Shown here: positions 59,518 to 64,000 of the stretch, piece after piece
How positions within the stretch are numbered: position 1 is the stretch's first letter
How the letters are laid out: each line of letters opens with the position of its first letter
Assembly: GCF_000341225.1 (NCBI RefSeq)
Contig: NZ_ANAC01000007.1
Location: 62,001-126,000, forward strand
From: Nocardiopsis alba DSM 43377
Lineage (GTDB): Bacteria; Actinomycetota; Actinomycetes; Streptosporangiales; Streptosporangiaceae
Length of the DNA stretch: 64,000 nt
Direction of reading: 5' to 3'
Translations under genes and position numbers: made by a program
Notes under the pieces: model-generated
The model's database searches: none
What the model was told of the DNA's origin: nothing
The model's input: the letters and a program-made list of their open reading frames with translations, nothing else

Positions 59518-62159
59518 CGACTCAATGGAACCCCGCGCAGGCGGGGGACACCGGTGGCGGGGAACCTCGCCCCACCGGTGAGGACACCGAACGCGAGAGT
59601 ACGGCGGGTCCCGGGCCGTGGGTCGACGACCCCGCGCCCGAACCCACCGCGCCCCGCGTGCGTGAGCAGCAGAGCGGCCCCTGGCGTGGCTACACCATGC
59701 CGGTCCCCGAACATCCCGAGCACGCCGAGGAGCGGATCAGGGGCGTCGACGACCAGCCCGCGTACGACGGGATCACCGGATACCCGGACCCCTCCGGAGC
59801 CGGCGCGGCGCACGGAGCCCTCCAGAGCGGCACGGAGACGCGTCGTGGACCCGCCGCCTCGAAGGCCGAGCCCGAGGAGACGAGAGGCGAGGGCCGGCGT
59901 CGTTCCGGGCGGCACGCCCGCCTGACCGGAGAGGCGCGGCGCGCCCCGGTCGAGGGCGACCACGACGACCCCGAGAACCTCGCGGGCTGGGTCGGCAGCC
60001 TCACCGAGGCCGCCGACGACGCGCGTATCGCGGGCCGTCACACGGGGGCCTTCCCGGCGATCCGGCCCGAGTCCGAGATCGCCCCGGAAACCGAACCCTC
60101 CGAGGCCGAGGCCGAACCCGAAGAGACCGCGGCCGATCAGGGCCCCGATCGTCGAGGCGCTCGTCCCGCGCCCGGAGCGGGCGACCCCCGTTCCCAGGCC
60201 ACCTGGGTCCCCGACCCGCAGAACGACGAGGACGACGGGGACGAGAGCGAGAAGGAGGAGGGCGAGGACACCGAGGGGTCGTCCGAAGAGGACCGCGTCC
60301 CGGAGGAGACCGAGGCGGTGGAGGGGTCGGACAAGCCCGAGCCCCTGCCCCGCAGGGTCCCCGGCCCCTCCGCGGTCTCGGGCGCCTTCCGCGCCATCGG
60401 ACCCGACACCACGGTCCCCGAGCGCCCCGCCGAGGAGGAGGCGACCGAGAGGACCGAGGCGGTCGAGGAGGAGTACCGCTTCACCGACCACGACCGTCCC
60501 AGCACGGCCGGGGCCACCACCCGCTCGGAGCTCATCGGGCGGCTGGAGGCCCTGAGCACCCTCGTCGAACTGGGCGGGGACGACCTGCCCGAGGAGGCGA
60601 CGGGCCGGGCCGGACAGCTCCTCGACCACGCGGGGGCGCGTCTGCGCCTGTCCGCCGAACACACGGTCGTGGCCCTGGCCGGTGGCACCGGGAGCGGTAA
60701 GTCCTCCCTGTTCAACGCGTTGTGCGGACTGGAGCTCTCCCAGATCGGGGTCACCCGACCCACCACCTCCAAGGCGCACGCCTGTGTGTGGGGACACGAG
60801 GGCGCCGACGCCCTGCTGAGCTGGTTGGGCGTGCCCACCCGCTACCGACACTCGCGCACCAGCGTCCTGGACACGGGCGACTCGGCGCTGACCGGCCTGG
60901 TCCTGCTCGACCTGCCCGACCACGACTCGGTGCGCAGCGTGCACACGGCCGAGGCCGATCGGCTGATCGGTTCGGTGGACCTGCTCGTGTGGGTGTTGGA
61001 CCCGCAGAAGTACGCCGACGCGGCCGTCCACCACCGTTACCTGGCCAAGATGGCCGGGCACGGCGCGGTCACCGTCGCGGTCCTCAACCAGGTGGACAAG
61101 GTCGAACCCGAGGAGCTGGAGGAGCTGCTCACGGACCTGCGCCGTCTCCTGGAGACGGAGTCGGGGGTGCACCCTCGGGTGATCACCACCTCGACCCTCA
61201 CCGGTCAGGGCATCGACGAACTGCGCGGGTTCCTGGGGGAGACGGTCGGAGAGCGACGCGCCCTCGTGGACCGTCTGGTCGCCGACCTGGACCAGGTCGT
61301 CGAGCCGTTCGAGGAGTTCCGGGGGACGGGGGAGATCCCCCGGACCGTCTCCGAGCGGGTGCGTTCCCGGGTCCAGGAGGGGCTCGCCGACGCCGCGGGT
61401 GTGGCGGCGGTGGCCGACGTGGTCGAGACCAACGAGGTCCGTCGTGGCAAACGTCGGGTCGGTTGGCCGGTGGCGCGGCGGGCCTCCAGCCTGCGCAAGG
61501 ACCCGCTGGCCGCCGTCCAGCTGGACTTCCTGCGTCGGGCCGAGCCCGGCGTCGGCGGCCCGGTCGACGCCCACGAGGCCGAATTGGAGACGGCCCTGGG
61601 CGAGGCGGCGGACGAGATCTCGCGGGAGATGCCCTCGCTCTGGCGTCGGAGGATGCGCGCGGCGGCCCGTTCGGGGCTGTCCGAGCTGTCGGCGGAGCTG
61701 GGCGAGGCGGTCTCCGGCGCGGTCGGCGACCCGGATCGCAGCCCCTCATGGTGGCGTCCGGCCCGGGCGGTGCAGTACGCGCTGCTGACGGTGGCCGGTA
61801 TCGGCCTTCTCTGGGCCCTGGTGTCGTCGGTGAGTCTGATCGGCGGTGGCATCACCGGACTGCGGATGTTCGACGATCCGCTCTTCATCGCCTACTCGGG
61901 CGCCGTGGTGGCGGCCGGCCTGGTGGTGGGATGGCTGACCGGCGTGGGCTGCGGGAACCTCGTCGAGGTGGCCGCGGTCCAGCGCCGTGAGGAGGTCGAA
62001 CGGACCGCTTTGGAGCGGGTCCGGGAGATCGCCGCGCAGCGGGTCGTGGCCCCGATGGAGGAGGAACTGGAGCGCTATCGCGCCTTCCGGGAGGCCTACG
62101 AGGCGGCGGTGCCTCGGGATCGGCGGGCCGGCCGACGGCACGGGGCGCACGAGGAGTGA
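59514..62159 (+). CDS. dynB: Membrane-anchored dynamin-like GTPase (DynB-like)
   Basis: 881 residues, overlapping the previous gene by four bases. The first ~330 residues are acidic and disordered. GTPase domain: GGTGSGKSS (about 390-398), LLDLPDHDS and NQVDKV. Two membrane helices near the C-terminus (about 755-780 and 795-820) anchor it, with a coiled-coil tail after them. Coupled translation with the partner suggests a 1:1 complex at the division septum, as for Streptomyces DynB. The division role is inferred from that model. Confidence 0.75.
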   Translation: MTTQWNPAQAGDTGGGEPRPTGEDTERESTAGPGPWVDDPAPEPTAPRVREQQSGPWRGYTMPVPEHPEHAEERIRGVDDQPAYDGITGYPDPSGAGAAHGALQSGTETRRGPAASKAEPEETRGEGRRRSGRHARLTGEARRAPVEGDHDDPENLAGWVGSLTEAADDARIAGRHTGAFPAIRPESEIAPETEPSEAEAEPEETAADQGPDRRGARPAPGAGDPRSQATWVPDPQNDEDDGDESEKEEGEDTEGSSEEDRVPEETEAVEGSDKPEPLPRRVPGPSAVSGAFRAIGPDTTVPERPAEEEATERTEAVEEEYRFTDHDRPSTAGATTRSELIGRLEALSTLVELGGDDLPEEATGRAGQLLDHAGARLRLSAEHTVVALAGGTGSGKSSLFNALCGLELSQIGVTRPTTSKAHACVWGHEGADALLSWLGVPTRYRHSRTSVLDTGDSALTGLVLLDLPDHDSVRSVHTAEADRLIGSVDLLVWVLDPQKYADAAVHHRYLAKMAGHGAVTVAVLNQVDKVEPEELEELLTDLRRLLETESGVHPRVITTSTLTGQGIDELRGFLGETVGERRALVDRLVADLDQVVEPFEEFRGTGEIPRTVSERVRSRVQEGLADAAGVAAVADVVETNEVRRGKRRVGWPVARRASSLRKDPLAAVQLDFLRRAEPGVGGPVDAHEAELETALGEAADEISREMPSLWRRRMRAAARSGLSELSAELGEAVSGAVGDPDRSPSWWRPARAVQYALLTVAGIGLLWALVSSVSLIGGGITGLRMFDDPLFIAYSGAVVAAGLVVGWLTGVGCGNLVEVAAVQRREEVERTALERVREIAAQRVVAPMEEELERYRAFREAYEAAVPRDRRAGRRHGAHEE

Positions 62160-62577
62160 GGATCGAAACCGTCGTCCGAGGGTGATGTTTCGGGGACGAC
62201 GGGTGATCGGGGGCGGATCGTCTAAGGGCGATTCGTCCCCGTTCGTATGTATTGGAGCGAATTCAGGCTGGTAGAAGGCAAATCGTGACTCTTGTCAACT
62301 CCCTTGGGACACAGGGTGAGGGCTACCGTGTCCCCAACCCACGAGTCACATACAATCGGCGATTAAGTTATTACCCAAAGTAATGTAAAGTGGGGAGGGT
62401 GTGCTTGCCGAGGCGCCGACCAGGGGGGTTGTTCGCCGGTTCCGGTGACCGAACGGTATCGCGGGGGAACGTGGGGCGAATCCGGTTCGTCGAAGGGAGA
62501 ACCGTGAGAGGCGGTGGGCACATCAGAGTCCCAGAGGCCGAAGGGCAGAGGGCGGAACGAGGGGGGAGGACGGAACG
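62160..62577. other. Gene-free promoter region of the diguanylate cyclase gene
   Basis: No gene. The middle (62220-62395) is unusually AT-rich for this window. It includes TACAAT at 62351-62356, a good -10 box, and the BldD-like site just downstream of it, leaving a leader of more than 200 nt before the GTG at 62578. Confidence 0.5.
62371..62383 (+). promoter_or_regulatory. Candidate BldD box
   Basis: TTACCCAAAGTAA within the palindrome ATTAC-CCAAA-GTAAT (62370-62384). It fits the BldD consensus TnACnCnGnGTnA except one base, and lies 15 nt downstream of a -10-like TACAAT. Confidence 0.55.
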
Positions 62578-63930
62578 GTGAGTATCTCGGAGAAGCCGAT
62601 GGCGCCCGAGGGGAGCCCGCCGGGGGTCTGGCGGTCCTGGCCGGTCTTCCGACAGCCTCCGGGGCTGGTCGTCTACCTGGTCCTACTGGTGTTCGTCGCG
62701 TTGTTCCTGTTCGGGGTGGCCGCCGCGCAGACGGTGTTCACCGCCTACGACCTCACGCTCTTCGTCGCCCTCACACTGTGCGCCGTGGTGTGCGTGGAGG
62801 CGATCCGGCGCATCGGGATCCCCGAAGGCGTGAGCCGCGACCTGCTGGGCGCCTGGTGGCTACCGGCGATGCTCCTGCTGCCGCCGCTGTACTCGCTCCT
62901 GATCCCCGCGCCCGTCTTCCTCATCCTGCAACGCAGGAGCAGGCGGGCGCTCCTGCACCGCAGGGTCTTCAACGCCGCCTCGGTCGGCGTCTCCGGGTTC
63001 CTGGCCTCGGTGCTCTGGAACAGCGGGCAGAACGGACCGATCGCCGGGATCGGCGGCACCTCCTCCGCGCACGAGACCCTGACCACCGTCAACGGCGTCT
63101 TCCTGGCCCTGGCCTGCTGCGCCGTCTTCACGCTGCTCAACACCCTCCTGGTCTTCTTCGCGGCCCGGCTCAGCACCGGGGCCGGCAGTACGCCGAGCAT
63201 GTGGGACCGTGAGGCGCTCCTGGTGGACTCCGTCGAATTATGTGTCGGCGTCACCGTCGCCATCCTCGCGCAGCTCTCCCTGTTCCTGCTGGTGATCGCC
63301 GTTCCCCCGGTGCTCCTGCTCCAGCGCAGCCTCGTCTACCAGCAGTTGCAGACCGCCGCCCGTACCGACCCCAAGACCGGGCTCCTCAACGCCCCCACCT
63401 GGGAACAGGAGGCGGCGGCGCAGATCGCTCGCGCGCGTTCCTCGTCCGGTCAGGCCGCCGTGCTCATCGTCGACATCGACCACTTCAAACGGGTCAACGA
63501 CAACTACGGGCACCTCTTCGGCGACCAGGTCCTGCTGGGGGTGGCCACCACCATCTCCCAGCAGTTGCGCCAGTCCGACCTGCTCGGTCGCTTCGGGGGC
63601 GAGGAGTTCGTGGTCCTGCTGCCGGGCGCGGACACCACCGAGGCATGGCAGGCGGCGGAACGACTGCGCTCCCAGGTCGGCCGGATGGAGATCGCGGTGG
63701 ACGACGTCCCCGTGTCGATCACCATCTCGATCGGTTTGGCGGTGGTCGGCGACCACGGCGACGATCTCGTCGAGCTGCTCACCGCGGCCGACCTCGCGCT
63801 CTACCGGGCCAAGGAGACCGGCCGCGACCGGGTCTGCCTGCCCGCGGGGCGGCCCGAGGTGAGCGGGAAGATCCCCGGCCCCCGGGAGGGGGAGACCCAC
63901 CGGGCCGGCGGTTCGGCCGATCAACTCTGA
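62578..63930 (+). CDS. Membrane diguanylate cyclase (GGDEF)
   Basis: 450 residues from a GTG with GGGGGAGGA about 6 nt upstream. The N-terminal ~250 residues contain about seven membrane helices with no recognised sensor domain. The GGDEF domain (about 265-430) has RTDPKTGLLNAPTWEQE, VDIDHFKRVNDNYGH, active site GGEEF (340-344) and the inhibitory I-site RQSD (331-334), five residues before it. It should make c-di-GMP and be feedback inhibited. In actinomycetes c-di-GMP joins BldD dimers to hold back sporulation. Confidence 0.9.
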   Translation: MSISEKPMAPEGSPPGVWRSWPVFRQPPGLVVYLVLLVFVALFLFGVAAAQTVFTAYDLTLFVALTLCAVVCVEAIRRIGIPEGVSRDLLGAWWLPAMLLLPPLYSLLIPAPVFLILQRRSRRALLHRRVFNAASVGVSGFLASVLWNSGQNGPIAGIGGTSSAHETLTTVNGVFLALACCAVFTLLNTLLVFFAARLSTGAGSTPSMWDREALLVDSVELCVGVTVAILAQLSLFLLVIAVPPVLLLQRSLVYQQLQTAARTDPKTGLLNAPTWEQEAAAQIARARSSSGQAAVLIVDIDHFKRVNDNYGHLFGDQVLLGVATTISQQLRQSDLLGRFGGEEFVVLLPGADTTEAWQAAERLRSQVGRMEIAVDDVPVSITISIGLAVVGDHGDDLVELLTAADLALYRAKETGRDRVCLPAGRPEVSGKIPGPREGETHRAGGSADQL

Positions 63931-64000
63931 GCGGTGGGTCGGGGAGGCGCGCGGGTTGTCCACAGGCTCCGACACCCGTGCTTGCGCCGTCACCGCCCGG

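Overview
The window looks like chromosome of a high-GC, mycelial actinomycete. Nocardiopsis or a close Streptosporangiales relative is my best guess. The signs are very GC-rich codon third positions, frequent GTG starts, long GC-only terminator hairpins, Tat-exported amidases, Hanks-type kinases, a zinc-independent ribosomal protein cluster under a Zur-type site, a pair of large dynamin-like GTPases, and a decayed pSAM2-like integrative element. No rRNA operon, CRISPR array or replication origin is seen. Most of it is ordinary core and accessory chromosome; the strongly accessory part is about 28.4-38.8 kb.

Layout, left. 0-6.4 kb: a permease-prefix membrane protein, a Tat-exported amidase, a secreted calcineurin-like phosphoesterase and a membrane beta-propeller protein. 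6.5-8.3 kb: a TetR regulator divergent from an alpha/beta hydrolase, with a shared palindrome. 8.5-11.9 kb: a carnitine-to-betaine operon (cdhC, cdhA, cdhB) behind an unusual XRE-TetR hybrid regulator that appears to be read from a leaderless mRNA. 12-17.3 kb: a minus-strand run dsbA-like, ccdA, beta-propeller lipoprotein, blaI, M56 peptidase and a hypothetical gene, with a small CPVC membrane protein divergent from it. 17.6-21 kb: a secreted phosphodiester-glycosidase/metallophosphatase fusion. 21.2-23.1 kb: zinc-starvation genes (CobW-like, rpsR, rpmB, rpsN paralogues). 23.3-28.4 kb: two unknown genes, a WD40 kinase and a frameshifted MFS transporter.

Island, 28.7-38.8 kb. An orphan ThsB-like TIR gene and a dead NUDIX fragment lie outside a 51-bp copy of the 3' part of tRNA-Arg(TCT). 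Between that copy and the intact tRNA lie an intact NUDIX gene, a divergent GntR repressor with matching palindromic operators, a helix-turn-helix protein, an integrase C-terminal remnant, a formaldehyde dehydrogenase gene, merged IS30/IS630 debris and a membrane protein. This reads as a degraded actinomycete integrative element, with signs of an older element integrated at the same site.

Right side, 39.3-64 kb. cobD/cbiB, an MFS transporter, a penicillin-acylase-type hydrolase, an NfeD/SPFH pair, a quinone oxidoreductase, a second kinase, a DUF6504 gene behind an SOS box, a GNAT acetyltransferase and a Tat-exported amidase. Then come a BluB-CobT fusion behind a structured leader that may be a cobalamin riboswitch, a CysG/CobA-type enzyme, the two GTPases (DynA/DynB-like), and a membrane diguanylate cyclase behind a BldD-like site. 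cobD, bluB-cobT and cobA point to corrinoid synthesis. The dynamin pair and the c-di-GMP enzyme point to sporulation and developmental control.
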